A stretch of 20,679 nucleotides of DNA from the IMG/VR virus record IMGVR_UViG_3300017746_000214, positions 1 to 20,679 of that record; one strand, written 5' to 3'. The notes beneath the pieces were generated by a model. It did no database searches. It saw only the letters and a list, made by a program, of their open reading frames with translations, and was not told the origin of the DNA. Source of the stretch: a virus. Positions within the stretch are counted from its first letter, which is position 1; every line of letters starts with the position of its first letter. The position numbers and the translations under genes were made by a program. Below are positions 1 through 9,372 of the stretch, one piece after another.

Positions 1-6
1 ATTTGA

Positions 7-1419
7 TTATTTAATTAGTTCTAAAAAGTTACCTTCTACACTATAGCCTCGAAGTTGACCATCTTTAATCATATTCCAAGTAGCATCGTCATTGATTCTC
101 ATAGACATCATCCATGTTCCTACAGGTACGTTAAATCCATATAGATTAGATTTATCTAACTCACTGTCTTCTACTAACCATGATTCTAATACTGTATTAA
201 CTTTAGTATTGTCCCCATCATGATTAACATTTGTAGAATTAGTATGATCATCAGCAAAATACTTTTCCGATATTTCTTTAACAGTTTCTTCACTAAAATA
301 TACATAGTATTCTTCATTATCGTCTCCGAGTCTTCTGATTAAATTATTAGGTACCATTACTGGTGCTACCACTATTTGTTGATCTCCTTCTACTACTTGA
401 AATTTGTATTCTTTCTGGAATTTGCCTTTATTTTTATATAAATAACCTCGTAAAGATTTTTGTCTAGATTCTTTGCTATCATAACCATTGAGTGTGCGAT
501 TATTCATTGGTCGATCAACTCTACCTCTTCTGATTAGTAGAATTCTACCATCTTCTGTCTTTGTCATCGCATATCTCATCCATACGTGCTTGCACCTAGG
601 ACCTCCAAGATATTTAAAAATATCATATGTAGAACTACCACCTAAACCAAATCCTGGGTTAACTGTTTGAATTGCCATTCTTTCAATATCTTTTTCTGTA
701 AAGTACTTTGTTCTACTCAATTGAACCATAGCTCTACAAAATTTACGAGAGTTACTAGAGATAGTACCTTCATATTTAAAAACCTCTGTCGTCTCTTCTG
801 TCAGATCCTTTTTTGATTTTAATATATCTAAACCTCCTACTAAATCGAGTACGTTAGAGATAGTTGTTTCACCTTCAAATGCGTGTTCATTGATGTATGT
901 GGTCATAGCAGGATCATGTTCAGTACCAAACTCTTCTGCTGCAATAACTATTTGATCTTCTAATTCTTCTCTAATAGATTTTAGTTTTTTAGAAGCCCAT
1001 TCAATTCCAGCATCTCCACCCCAAGCATCCCATGCAATACCTCCACATCCTTCTGTATATGGAACATCTTTGTGTTGTTGTTGTCTTTTAAATGATGCCA
1101 TTCTTGCGATAGTTTCTTCTGAGATAGGTTCACCTTTTGCTAACTGATTTGCTCTTGCTTTACCACTAGCTTCTAAACAATCACCCCAACCATTCTCTCT
1201 TGCCCAATTCAAAGCTCTCTGAGCATTCTTCTTCGCAGCTTCTGGATAGTCAGTATATGATTCGAATTCTTCTCTTGTGTTCTCCTCGTCTTCTCCAAAC
1301 GCTAACCATGTGTATCCTATAGCAGGTGTTTCTACCAAACTAATAGTATCTACTGACAATTGATCATCATCTCCTAAAAAATCAGGACTGCTAATTAATA
1401 ATTCTATTATTTTCTTCAT
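7..1419 (-). CDS. XkdF-like prohead protease with inserted extra domains
   Basis: A 470-residue protein that probably cleaves scaffold and capsid proteins during head maturation. The C-terminal part (about residues 335-467) has the look of the XkdF-like prohead protease family (Peptidase_S78_2): His400 in NVNHDG, Ser413 in the LESWLVED stretch, then DKSNLYGF, GTWMMSM and a closing GYSVEGNF. His400 and Ser413 are my candidates for catalytic residues. The N-terminus (VDTISLVETPAIG, residues 23-35) also fits this family in Bacteroidota phages. Between them lie a separate module at about 54-150 (ending CGGIAWDAWGGDAGIEWA, with Cys81 and Cys125) and a region at about 215-285 with SRKFCRAMV and GGPRCKHVWMR. 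The gene follows the tape measure gene by 10 bp and ends 6 bp from the window edge; if the ends join, scaffold and capsid genes follow. Family assignment is firm; roles of the inserted parts are unknown. Confidence 0.8.
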   Translation of the reverse strand: MKKIIELLISSPDFLGDDDQLSVDTISLVETPAIGYTWLAFGEDEENTREEFESYTDYPEAAKKNAQRALNWARENGWGDCLEASGKARANQLAKGEPISEETIARMASFKRQQQHKDVPYTEGCGGIAWDAWGGDAGIEWASKKLKSIREELEDQIVIAAEEFGTEHDPAMTTYINEHAFEGETTISNVLDLVGGLDILKSKKDLTEETTEVFKYEGTISSNSRKFCRAMVQLSRTKYFTEKDIERMAIQTVNPGFGLGGSSTYDIFKYLGGPRCKHVWMRYAMTKTEDGRILLIRRGRVDRPMNNRTLNGYDSKESRQKSLRGYLYKNKGKFQKEYKFQVVEGDQQIVVAPVMVPNNLIRRLGDDNEEYYVYFSEETVKEISEKYFADDHTNSTNVNHDGDNTKVNTVLESWLVEDSELDKSNLYGFNVPVGTWMMSMRINDDATWNMIKDGQLRGYSVEGNFLELIK

Positions 1420-1429
1420 AATCTATATA

Positions 1430-3205
1430 TTAGAGTGACGCGAGCTCGTCTATTTTTCTATCTGCTTCTTGTTGGTTAGTCATATCACTTGCAACTACAA
1501 ATGCTTTAATAACTGGTTGACCATCATTAGGTCCAACAGTATTGTCTAATTCAGTTTGTTGTGCTGCTGCATCTAGCGCTGCGTTAGGATCAAATGCAGG
1601 AACTTGTGGCACTGTTATTGAACCACCTCCACCTCCACCGCTACCACCAGCGTTTCCTGGTAGTTTTGTAGAAAGTATCTTTTTAACTGATAATAAACCT
1701 CCAGCTACTGCAACTCCTGCTGCAATAGGTGCTAAAGTAGGACCAACAACTGGTATACCTACAACTGATTTATATGCAGCATTTGCTGACTGATATGTGT
1801 CGATGGTCGTTTGAGCGATCGAAAAAGCTTTTGCAGCTGCACTTCCTTCACCAGCAATTTGTGATAGTGTACCAAATACAGAAGATGCTGTAGCTAATGT
1901 AGCGTCTTTTGCTTGTTGATCAAGCATCTTTTTAAACTCTACTTCTTCTTTATCAACTTGTTTCTTTTTATCTGAAAATGACTTCTTTAGTGCAAGCTTT
2001 TCAGCTTCACTTGCTTTCAAGTTTTCTAGTTCTTCGAGAGCTTTCATTTGTTGTAAATCCAACTCGTTGCGCATTTGGTTAAACGCATCCTCTTCTATAG
2101 TAGCTTGATTTTCTTGAAGTAGATCTCTAATAGTTTTCTTTCTATCTAATTCTTCTAATTCTAATTCTCTTGTTATCTTTTGTGCATCTTGCTTTTTGAG
2201 TTCTAATGCAGTCTCTGCTTCAATTCTACCAGCAGTAGCTTCTGCTAATTGAGTCTCTAACTCTTCTCTCTTTTCGTAATTACCTTCTTGTGCAATTCTT
2301 TGTTGTAATAAAGATTCTTCTAATCTTGTTTGTGTTGCGATGTTCTCTGCAAGCTTCACCTGTGCTTCTCCTACTCTTTCTAATGCAGCTTTACGTTCAT
2401 CATAGGTTAATGTAGTATCTTCTGCTATTTTCTGCTGGGTCTCTAATTCTTTATTTAGATTTGCATTCTCAACTACTAGGGCTTGTTGTTGATCTCTGAT
2501 CGCTCTCGTAGTATTTACTAATTTAGTAGCTGCTACTGTTGCTTCTTCAACTGCTGTTTTAATTTCATTAAATACCTTTTTACCAGTTTCAGCGATCTTC
2601 TCTACAGAGTTATCAACACCAGTAAACACATCGACCATTTCAGTACCTGCTGATTTAACATCATCTAATGCTGCTTGAAATTCACCCATAAATAGGTTTT
2701 TAAATGCAGAACCTACAAAGCCAATAACTTCCATTAAAGAATTGAATCTCTCTATTACGTTATCGACTATGGCTTGTCCAAGATCTTTGACAGCTTGTAC
2801 TGGATCTGAAAAGACTGCCATTAGTGATTCACCTAAACCTGCTGCAAGATCTACTAATTTACCCCATAGAATACCTAGTGTTTCTGTAGCAATTGCTAGT
2901 TTCTTTGAACCTTCTTCACTACTTTGGAAATAGGCAACTAAACTACCTAATGCAACTACAAGTGCACCTATACCTGTTGAGATAATAGCACCTTTTAAAG
3001 TTTTCATTCCAGCAACAACACCCTTTAGAGGACCTGTTATACCTGCGAATTTACCCTTTAACATACCAAGCGCAGAACCTTCGTCACTCGCTTCTTTAGT
3101 TGCTTTTTTAGTTTTACCTAAAGCCGCGTTTAAATCATCTACTGAATTTACTGTTTGGGAGATTCCATCAACCTCAAACGTAATCTTTACTGTTTTTTCT
3201 GCCAT
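1430..3205 (-). CDS. tail tape measure protein
   Basis: A 591-residue protein that probably sets tail length and occupies the tail lumen. Residues about 45-100 are Gly/Ala-rich and hydrophobic (KGAIISTGIGALVVALGSLV), residues about 205-435 are a long charged heptad-like coiled coil rich in Glu, Gln and Lys, residues about 480-510 are a second hydrophobic segment, and a glycine run lies at about 517-528. The C-terminal AFVVASDMTNQQEADRKI pattern is familiar from Bacteroidota phage tape measures. At roughly 0.15 nm per residue the length would predict a tail of about 90 nm; that is a rule of thumb. Unusually, it lies downstream of the putative hub gene. A TATATTTG box overlaps the end of the upstream gene 7 bp before this start. 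Confidence 0.85.
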   Translation of the reverse strand: MAEKTVKITFEVDGISQTVNSVDDLNAALGKTKKATKEASDEGSALGMLKGKFAGITGPLKGVVAGMKTLKGAIISTGIGALVVALGSLVAYFQSSEEGSKKLAIATETLGILWGKLVDLAAGLGESLMAVFSDPVQAVKDLGQAIVDNVIERFNSLMEVIGFVGSAFKNLFMGEFQAALDDVKSAGTEMVDVFTGVDNSVEKIAETGKKVFNEIKTAVEEATVAATKLVNTTRAIRDQQQALVVENANLNKELETQQKIAEDTTLTYDERKAALERVGEAQVKLAENIATQTRLEESLLQQRIAQEGNYEKREELETQLAEATAGRIEAETALELKKQDAQKITRELELEELDRKKTIRDLLQENQATIEEDAFNQMRNELDLQQMKALEELENLKASEAEKLALKKSFSDKKKQVDKEEVEFKKMLDQQAKDATLATASSVFGTLSQIAGEGSAAAKAFSIAQTTIDTYQSANAAYKSVVGIPVVGPTLAPIAAGVAVAGGLLSVKKILSTKLPGNAGGSGGGGGGSITVPQVPAFDPNAALDAAAQQTELDNTVGPNDGQPVIKAFVVASDMTNQQEADRKIDELASL

Positions 3206-3209
3206 CTAT

Positions 3210-3629
3210 CTACAAATATATTCTAGTACCATTTTGAATTACCTTGAGTGGCTCTCCATACACAAAACCTCGTTTCCTACGTTCTATTTGTTTGGTTGTT
3301 GGTTTTTTAATAAACTTTTTAGTGAGATGACCTTCTCTACCTTCTCTAGGTTTATATGACCATGCGAAAAAGACTTTAATTCTATACGTATCAAAGTGGT
3401 TTGAAACCTCGCGATCACTCCAATTAATATCAAATGGTCCTAGGTCTTGTACTGCCCATAGTAGTTCCATTAATCTCTGATCATCTATCTCTCCAGTTAT
3501 TGTGCAATCAATATCTTGTGTATCTATACCACTAACTATGCCAGCAACTAGAGTTAGATCTAAACCAGTCCAATCTAAATCGTATACTGGTTCCATATAT
3601 GCATTGAATTCTTCGTCGTTTAGTCTCAT
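3210..3629 (-). CDS. hypothetical small tail-module protein
   Basis: A 139-residue protein I do not recognise. It is acidic in its first half (MRLNDEEFNAYMEPVYDLDW) and strongly basic in its last 50 residues (KKFIKKPTTKQIERRKRGF). No signal peptide or membrane segment is visible. It sits between the putative tail hub, whose stop is 1 bp upstream, and the tape measure gene, which starts 4 bp downstream, so it is probably co-translated with them. The place between hub and tape measure suggests a tail-tip or tape-measure-associated role, but the sequence itself does not show it. Confidence 0.7.
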   Translation of the reverse strand: MRLNDEEFNAYMEPVYDLDWTGLDLTLVAGIVSGIDTQDIDCTITGEIDDQRLMELLWAVQDLGPFDINWSDREVSNHFDTYRIKVFFAWSYKPREGREGHLTKKFIKKPTTKQIERRKRGFVYGEPLKVIQNGTRIYL

Positions 3630-3630
3630 A

Positions 3631-5787
3631 TTATATAGGTCTGTTATAATTTAGAAGTTTAATTAATTGTACTTTAACTTTACCAGGTTTACCAACTGAT
3701 GCATCTGTTATTTTTTCTGGTTGATAATAGTGTCCATTTAGGAATATTACATCATCGAAACTAAAATTACGTAGATCTTGATCATCTAATATAAATGTAC
3801 CAGTGACTCTCCTCGCGTTTCTATTATATAGCGATGAAATATATGAAGTCCAGTATTCGTTATACAGAGACACTCCTAAATTAGTTGGGAAGCCTGACAC
3901 TAATGAACCCCAATATGCAACATCATTAAACCATAATAATATTTTACCAGAGTTAACCAAAGGCCATCTTTCATATGGACTAACTAATGGATAAAGTCCT
4001 ATAGAACTCGTACTACCTTCTAATTGCCAATCATCACTTGCAGTTTGTAATCCATTATAGTAAAGTAATCTGGTTTTAGGTTTGATTGGTAGACCAATAG
4101 TTAAAGGATCACCATTCGCATCATCAATAGTATCGTATACTTTTAGTTTAGGTAGAATAAATGAACCATTAAATCCACCACCGTCTATCTGTGAAATAGC
4201 TGTTGGAGCCCATTGAGTTTTAATCTTTCTCTCACCAACTAACAACTCATTACCACTATCAAACTCCAAGTGTCCATATGTGTACTTGTATGCATCTCTG
4301 TGATATTTGTTAATATAGTCTTCATCAGCTTCGTGATCAAACATTATAATATCTGTTTGTGTATCAAATAGAGGTTCAATAATTAGATCTGAGCTCAAAT
4401 CAACTTTTTGAGACCAATCATATATTTCACCACTTGCAATGTAATCACCCCATGATTCTATAATAAATACTGTTGGATCATCACGTCTTGGTGCCATTAC
4501 TAATCTAAACGTAGTTAGAAGATCTTTAATAAAATCTATTTGTTTATAATCACAATCAAATTGAGCAGACACATTAACTTCACCTGGTGATGAGAGAGTT
4601 TTAAACTCATTATCTTGACATCTACCTCCGCTTGGTCCTTGCTCAGACACGACTGCTCTCAGTTTATCACCAACATTATAGTTTTTACCACCATTACCAA
4701 CAGAGATATATCCATTATTACTACCAGTACCTGAAGTATCTAATACCCATATAGTAGTACCTGCATATTTTACTTGTAATTCAATATCACCAAAACCTTG
4801 ACCTATTGAATCAACATCACCTGTAAAATCTGTAGAAGCCTGAAATTCATATGTACCTGTGACAGGCACTGTGTATACTCCAGTAGATAAATTAAAGTTA
4901 TTACCAGGATCAAATTCTGTATCAAACTCTAGGACACCTGGTCCTCCGTCTGTGTTAAAAAGATTTGCTCTAAATGTATTACTACTTTGGCTCGTATCAA
5001 GTTCTAACTGAGATGTATTACCAAATCCACTAACATATATCTTTTTAAAATCATTTTCATCAAAGAAACCACCTGGTTCAATAGAGTAACTTGTTTGTGC
5101 AAATATAGCATCAACTAGAGTCTTTGCTCTAACCATAGGTTTAAACCTTGCCAATGGTAGATCATTATTAGTAAAGTTATGTGGACCTGCGAGTGAGATC
5201 TGTGGATCTGCATTTGTAGGTGGGTTAACATCTCCATGATCTATGAGTGGATATAGTACTTGACCATCTTTTAATCCCTCTGTAAATGTAGGTATAATAG
5301 TAAAACCATTCCATGCTTTGTTAGATGGATATGCTCTCCAACTATCTCTAACATTATCAACATTTAAAATATGATTTAAATCAGATAGATCAAGGTCACA
5401 TAGAGAGGCATCACCTATTGCAGATGCGAAGTCTCTGGTTTCACCTAAAAAGATGATCTCATAGTCATTTCTAAATTTAGTAACATTATTATAGATCTTC
5501 TGTAGTCTAACATGTCCTTGTCTAAAAATAACACCATTAACATAGAGCTCTGCTGGTTTTTTAACAGTTACATCAAAATCAGTGTCTTCGATTAGGAAGG
5601 CAAATTTAAAAAAGAGATTATTCTTGCTAGTCGCAGGAACTCTAAATGATCTACTAAATACTGACTTTGCTTCAGCACTTGTAATGTCCTCTATACTAAA
5701 GTTTAGTTTAATAGCGGACTCTTCATACAGATCAATATAGTATGCATCTGATTTTGTGGTGTCTGAGTATACTTTTAGTTGTATCAT
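3631..5787 (-). CDS. tail hub/baseplate protein with C1q-like insertion
   Basis: A 718-residue protein, probably a tail-tip hub or baseplate component. The N-terminus (IKLNFSIEDI, then FSRSFRVPATSKNN, residues 27-57) matches a pattern I know from large tail proteins of Bacteroidota phages and prophages. From about residue 280 to 390 lies a beta-rich segment whose STGVYTVPVTGTYEF core (301-315) resembles the C1q/TNF-like jelly roll often found in phage receptor-binding proteins. The remainder (about 410-718) is beta-rich with many aromatic residues and no known catalytic motif. It starts 1 bp after the preceding tail gene ends and is followed 1 bp later by a small unknown gene. The hub role is inferred from pattern and context; an adhesin role is the alternative. 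Confidence 0.65.
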   Translation of the reverse strand: MIQLKVYSDTTKSDAYYIDLYEESAIKLNFSIEDITSAEAKSVFSRSFRVPATSKNNLFFKFAFLIEDTDFDVTVKKPAELYVNGVIFRQGHVRLQKIYNNVTKFRNDYEIIFLGETRDFASAIGDASLCDLDLSDLNHILNVDNVRDSWRAYPSNKAWNGFTIIPTFTEGLKDGQVLYPLIDHGDVNPPTNADPQISLAGPHNFTNNDLPLARFKPMVRAKTLVDAIFAQTSYSIEPGGFFDENDFKKIYVSGFGNTSQLELDTSQSSNTFRANLFNTDGGPGVLEFDTEFDPGNNFNLSTGVYTVPVTGTYEFQASTDFTGDVDSIGQGFGDIELQVKYAGTTIWVLDTSGTGSNNGYISVGNGGKNYNVGDKLRAVVSEQGPSGGRCQDNEFKTLSSPGEVNVSAQFDCDYKQIDFIKDLLTTFRLVMAPRRDDPTVFIIESWGDYIASGEIYDWSQKVDLSSDLIIEPLFDTQTDIIMFDHEADEDYINKYHRDAYKYTYGHLEFDSGNELLVGERKIKTQWAPTAISQIDGGGFNGSFILPKLKVYDTIDDANGDPLTIGLPIKPKTRLLYYNGLQTASDDWQLEGSTSSIGLYPLVSPYERWPLVNSGKILLWFNDVAYWGSLVSGFPTNLGVSLYNEYWTSYISSLYNRNARRVTGTFILDDQDLRNFSFDDVIFLNGHYYQPEKITDASVGKPGKVKVQLIKLLNYNRPI

Positions 5788-5788
5788 A

Positions 5789-7363
5789 TTATCCTTGTTG
5801 GCTTTGTATGTTATTAGATAGTCTAAACTTTATTTCGTATTGGAAAAGTTTATCCTTTCTGTATGTCTTTTGTGTATATGATTTGTTAGTTATAATAACA
5901 GCTTCGAAAGATGCAGCTCCATAACCAGGCAAATCATTCAGTAAATTCGTTGGTATCTCTGCTCTAACATCTGGTGATGTAAACAGTGACTCGAGTGTTT
6001 TTGCGTCTACGTCTGAAATATATCCAGTAGTTGCAGTAAACTCTACTACATTAACAGAACTATAAACAGTTTCACCTCTATACTCAGGATCCGATTCCCA
6101 TAGTGCTGCACTAGGGTTATATGATGGAGTATGATATGTGTTTTTATTAGTTGTAATCTTTTTAGTATTCTTTGCTCTAAATACATATTGATCTCTAAAG
6201 CCAAATCTGTTTAACCAACTAACTTGCATTGGTTCGTAATCTAAACAGTCTGGTTCTGTTTTAATGTATAACTGTGGTTCACCTAATGGATATACATTAG
6301 CACCTTCTATAGTCTGACTACATTGATTAGGTGTTAGTGTATCAACTTGCGCAACTACAGGATATATCCAATAGTGTGTCCAATCATCATCATTAATCTC
6401 AAATTCAGCTGCTGAACCATCTGTTCTAGTCAAGTAGACATGCTCTAAATTCTTTGGACCTGATCCTATTGTTGTAAAGAAGTATGGATATGTGAGTCCT
6501 ACACCTTCTCTCCAAGTTGTGTTAGGACCTGCACCATTCGCTACGAAATTAGGAATAATTGGGTTTGCGAGTTCGCTAGTACCATTATACATTACTATAT
6601 AGAATCCATCTATACCTTTGACCCATGATTCAGGAGCAGGGTTACCTAGTCTCACTGAATTAATCCATGATTTAGTTGCGTAGTCCTCTAAACCAACATA
6701 GTGTCTACCTATCATAACATTATCTACAATAGCTGTTGGATATGCATAACCACAATCTTGTATTCTCAAGCGATCTTGGTTATCACTCAGTGGTCTAGAT
6801 ATATCGTTAACATATGTGCAATTGTATATACCTTCAGTATCTCCTATAACTTCTGGTGTAAAGAAGTTTTCTGGCAAACCTTGATCATTTTTATCAAACT
6901 GTCTGTTCCACCATGGTTTAACACCACTAAATACTTGATATGGACCACTACTGAGGTTCCAACTTTCTGGTGATGTTGATGTAGAGTTAGTTACACCAGC
7001 TCTAACATAGTATGAAGTAGATTCATTTGTTGCATCTGATAGTATCTTTGGTTGATTAGATCCGAATGGTTGTGTTGAACCTGACACTGTCGTAGGCACA
7101 TAACCTCCAAGTCTATCTGCATCATCTTTACCAACCGAGACATAACTTTGTAATACTGTTTGTATATCGAAGATCGCTGCGTTGTTGGCGTTCTTTGATT
7201 GGTGTAGAGTTGCTAGAAGTACTGAGTTACCTACCGCTGGAGCTTGATCCCATACTTCTAATACAAAGAATGTATTTGTCATCTCTGGATAGTTGATTGT
7301 AAATATCGTTGGTCCGTATGCTGCGTCTATACCAGCTGGCGTTTGTGCTAATGTGAATGCCAT
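5789..7363 (-). CDS. large tail/baseplate structural protein
   Basis: A 524-residue beta-rich protein. The start (YGPTIFTINYPEMTNTFFVLEVW and then NAAIFDIQTVLQSYV, residues about 16-72) and a later SWLNRFGFRDQYVFRAKNT stretch resemble conserved tail proteins of Bacteroidota phages whose precise role is unresolved. It has no signal peptide, coiled coil or catalytic motif that I can see. It follows the gp10-like completion gene by 1 bp and precedes the putative hub by 1 bp, so it belongs to the same tail operon. A distal-tail (Dit-like) or baseplate ring function is plausible from position; the sequence alone does not decide. The A-rich leader has no Shine-Dalgarno sequence. Confidence 0.6.
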   Translation of the reverse strand: MAFTLAQTPAGIDAAYGPTIFTINYPEMTNTFFVLEVWDQAPAVGNSVLLATLHQSKNANNAAIFDIQTVLQSYVSVGKDDADRLGGYVPTTVSGSTQPFGSNQPKILSDATNESTSYYVRAGVTNSTSTSPESWNLSSGPYQVFSGVKPWWNRQFDKNDQGLPENFFTPEVIGDTEGIYNCTYVNDISRPLSDNQDRLRIQDCGYAYPTAIVDNVMIGRHYVGLEDYATKSWINSVRLGNPAPESWVKGIDGFYIVMYNGTSELANPIIPNFVANGAGPNTTWREGVGLTYPYFFTTIGSGPKNLEHVYLTRTDGSAAEFEINDDDWTHYWIYPVVAQVDTLTPNQCSQTIEGANVYPLGEPQLYIKTEPDCLDYEPMQVSWLNRFGFRDQYVFRAKNTKKITTNKNTYHTPSYNPSAALWESDPEYRGETVYSSVNVVEFTATTGYISDVDAKTLESLFTSPDVRAEIPTNLLNDLPGYGAASFEAVIITNKSYTQKTYRKDKLFQYEIKFRLSNNIQSQQG

Positions 7364-7364
7364 A

Positions 7365-7805
7365 TTATATGTCTTCTGTTATTATTTCTGATATGAGATC
7401 AGAGAGGTTTAAAATTGTGTTCGCAGCTTGTGGTGCTGGTGCTATGCTACCTTGCTTCGCAGTTGAAAATTTAAATATATCATTAGGTCCTTTATTATCA
7501 AAAGCAGTAGCATTAGAGACTACACCTAATGGGATAGCTTGACCACTAACTCCGAATATCTGATAGTATCCATAGTAATTCATACCAATATCAATTTGTG
7601 TGCCATTGACTGACGCACGTATACTACCACGTAAACCTTTTGAATTAGGTCTATTTAGATTCTTGCCTGCATTCTCTAATCCACTGATCAACTGAGATGG
7701 TAGATCTGCTGCCACCTGATTTAGTGTGGTAGTAGTTACATTCTCTAACTCAGTAGTGAATTCATCAAGCTCTGCTAATATGTCATCTATATTAGTGTCT
7801 ATCAT
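7365..7805 (-). CDS. HK97 gp10-like head-tail/tail completion protein
   Basis: A 146-residue protein resembling the HK97 gp10-like family, which acts at the head-tail interface or in tail completion. The supporting part is the mid-region at about residues 55-90: a basic loop (NRPNSKGLRGSIRASVNG), then a beta hairpin and MNYYGYYQIFGV, which recalls the YA..vEfGt pattern of gp10 proteins. The N-terminal 45 residues look helical. Its start overlaps the stop of the upstream terminator-like gene by 4 bp and a large tail gene follows after 1 bp. Adjacency to the tail-terminator-like gene supports the call. Similarity is weak, so a structure prediction would be the real test. Confidence 0.6.
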   Translation of the reverse strand: MIDTNIDDILAELDEFTTELENVTTTTLNQVAADLPSQLISGLENAGKNLNRPNSKGLRGSIRASVNGTQIDIGMNYYGYYQIFGVSGQAIPLGVVSNATAFDNKGPNDIFKFSTAKQGSIAPAPQAANTILNLSDLISEIITEDI

Positions 7806-8665
7806 GGTGTTACTGTTTTGTATTCTCTTTTAATAGTACCTGTAATGTCTAATGCATTAGTAATAGCTGATGTGTCTCTTGAATCACCTAAATAAACTCT
7901 GAGCTCTCTGACAGTACCACTACACTCAAATTGAATCTCTTGTGTCCAGTTAACTGTCTCAGTAGAACCTGATGTTTCGAGTAGAGTTAGACCTAATGAT
8001 TTGATCTGTGTCGATGTGTTAGTTACAGTATCATAGTCTACTATGTTTATAGCACGCCAATTCCAATCATCAGTATCGACTAGTGCTTCTATGTCCAAGT
8101 TAATGGTGTACTTCCATTGATTTACATTGAGTGTATCATATGAACAAGGGTTTACACCTGTTCCTAGTAATGCAAATGTTGATGCAGTTGGTAGTGTAAT
8201 GGTCTGTGTATCTAATAGAGTCCATTCTCCGATTGGTGCTACACATGCACTGATAGGATCTGGTATTGCTATTTGGAATGAGGCTGTTGCTCCTGCGACA
8301 TCATCTTGGAATCTCTCTCTAAATACTTGTGTACTTGAGTTTAGTAGTGTGTCTGCGTTAGTTGTGGTGTCGTATCTGAGTACTGAGATAATATCGTTTA
8401 GATATTGTATACAGTCTGACTGAACTGTTAGGACATCTGATGGTGTTAGAGCCATTTCCATTATGATCAGACTAAATGTAAATACTTGTGATTGATTATT
8501 ACGACTAACTCCCGCCGGGACCAAGAAAGCGTATGGATAGTTTGCACCATCACCATCTTCATCGAGTACTTTAATATCACTCAATTGACCATAACCAAAG
8601 TCATAGAGCATTGCGTGGTCGTTAACCGCTCCTTCTATTTTATCTACGATTGATTTGTATGTCAT
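7802..8665 (-). CDS. tail terminator-like protein with C-terminal beta extension
   Basis: A 287-residue protein in two parts. Residues 1 to about 140 begin with TYKSIVDKIEGAVNDHAMLYDFGYG, continue with a YPYAFLVP strand and helix QSDCIQYLNDIISVLR, and end in a beta segment (FQDDVAGATASFQIAIPDP); this layout fits tail terminator or completion proteins of Bacteroidota phages. Residues about 145-287 form an additional beta-rich region (Thr/Asn/Asp rich), perhaps a decoration or carbohydrate-binding domain, which is longer than a plain terminator (usually 130-150 residues). It overlaps its upstream and downstream neighbours by 4 bp each, suggesting translational coupling. The N-terminal call is moderate; the C-terminal role is unknown. 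Confidence 0.5.
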   Translation of the reverse strand: MTYKSIVDKIEGAVNDHAMLYDFGYGQLSDIKVLDEDGDGANYPYAFLVPAGVSRNNQSQVFTFSLIIMEMALTPSDVLTVQSDCIQYLNDIISVLRYDTTTNADTLLNSSTQVFRERFQDDVAGATASFQIAIPDPISACVAPIGEWTLLDTQTITLPTASTFALLGTGVNPCSYDTLNVNQWKYTINLDIEALVDTDDWNWRAINIVDYDTVTNTSTQIKSLGLTLLETSGSTETVNWTQEIQFECSGTVRELRVYLGDSRDTSAITNALDITGTIKREYKTVTP

Positions 8666-9339
8666 CTTCTTTGGTTTTGTATTTGTTGTCTTTGTTTCTG
8701 TTTCTGTCTGTTTAACTCTGCTGTCTGTTTCTCTTTACGCAAAGCCATGAAATTGAGTGCTTCCTTGATATTTAACTTGGTCACTGCGTCTATCTTTAGG
8801 ACATCATCAGATGCAAGATCAACTAGTATTTTATACCAACCCTTCGCAACTTCAGTAGCTGTTTGTTTGTTAGTCTTTGCCATGTCTTCTATATCAGGAT
8901 CTTCATAACTAAACAATGCACTGTACTGTCTATATATCGAATCTCTCCAAGTCATATATGTCTCTATAACATACATGGCTTCTTGTGCATCCGTAGTGGT
9001 GTGTCCGACTCTGTCAACAATTAGGTGTAATGACTTCTCTAAACCCATTGCAAAGTAGTACTCAGCATCAACCCAAACACCAAACTCTAATTCATTAAAG
9101 TCTGGTAGTGGCACTTCTACTCTCTCAGTTAGTGCGTGTGCTACCATTACTACTGCAAGGTGTTTCTGTTGCCAATCCATGTTATCTAACTGGTCTATAG
9201 GTGCACCTGTTAATGTATGGATAATTGCAGTCCATTGTGAGTACTCATTGAAATCATACTTCATTAGGCTTTGCCATTCTTCAATGGTCGGCTTTGAAGT
9301 TATCTGATAGTCTATATCCTCTATGTTAATTGTGATCAT
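8662..9339 (-). CDS. putative tail assembly chaperone-like protein
   Basis: A 225-residue, mostly helical protein. An N-terminal beta segment (MITINIEDIDYQITSKPT) leads into helices with many Trp and Tyr residues, and a segment at about 84-95 (FNELEFGVWVDAEYYF) recalls the 'tfGqfvdle' pattern of phage tail assembly chaperones or small head-tail proteins. The last 25 residues are Lys/Gln/Arg-rich. It is the first gene after the large terminase and the first of the tail block, overlapping the next gene by 4 bp. A TATATTTG box lies 7 bp before the start codon. The functional name is a guess from fold style and position; the existence of the gene is secure. Confidence 0.45.
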   Translation of the reverse strand: MITINIEDIDYQITSKPTIEEWQSLMKYDFNEYSQWTAIIHTLTGAPIDQLDNMDWQQKHLAVVMVAHALTERVEVPLPDFNELEFGVWVDAEYYFAMGLEKSLHLIVDRVGHTTTDAQEAMYVIETYMTWRDSIYRQYSALFSYEDPDIEDMAKTNKQTATEVAKGWYKILVDLASDDVLKIDAVTKLNIKEALNFMALRKEKQTAELNRQKQKQRQQIQNQRR

Positions 9340-9372
9340 ATATGAACAAATATATTAGTTTGTGGTATTGAA

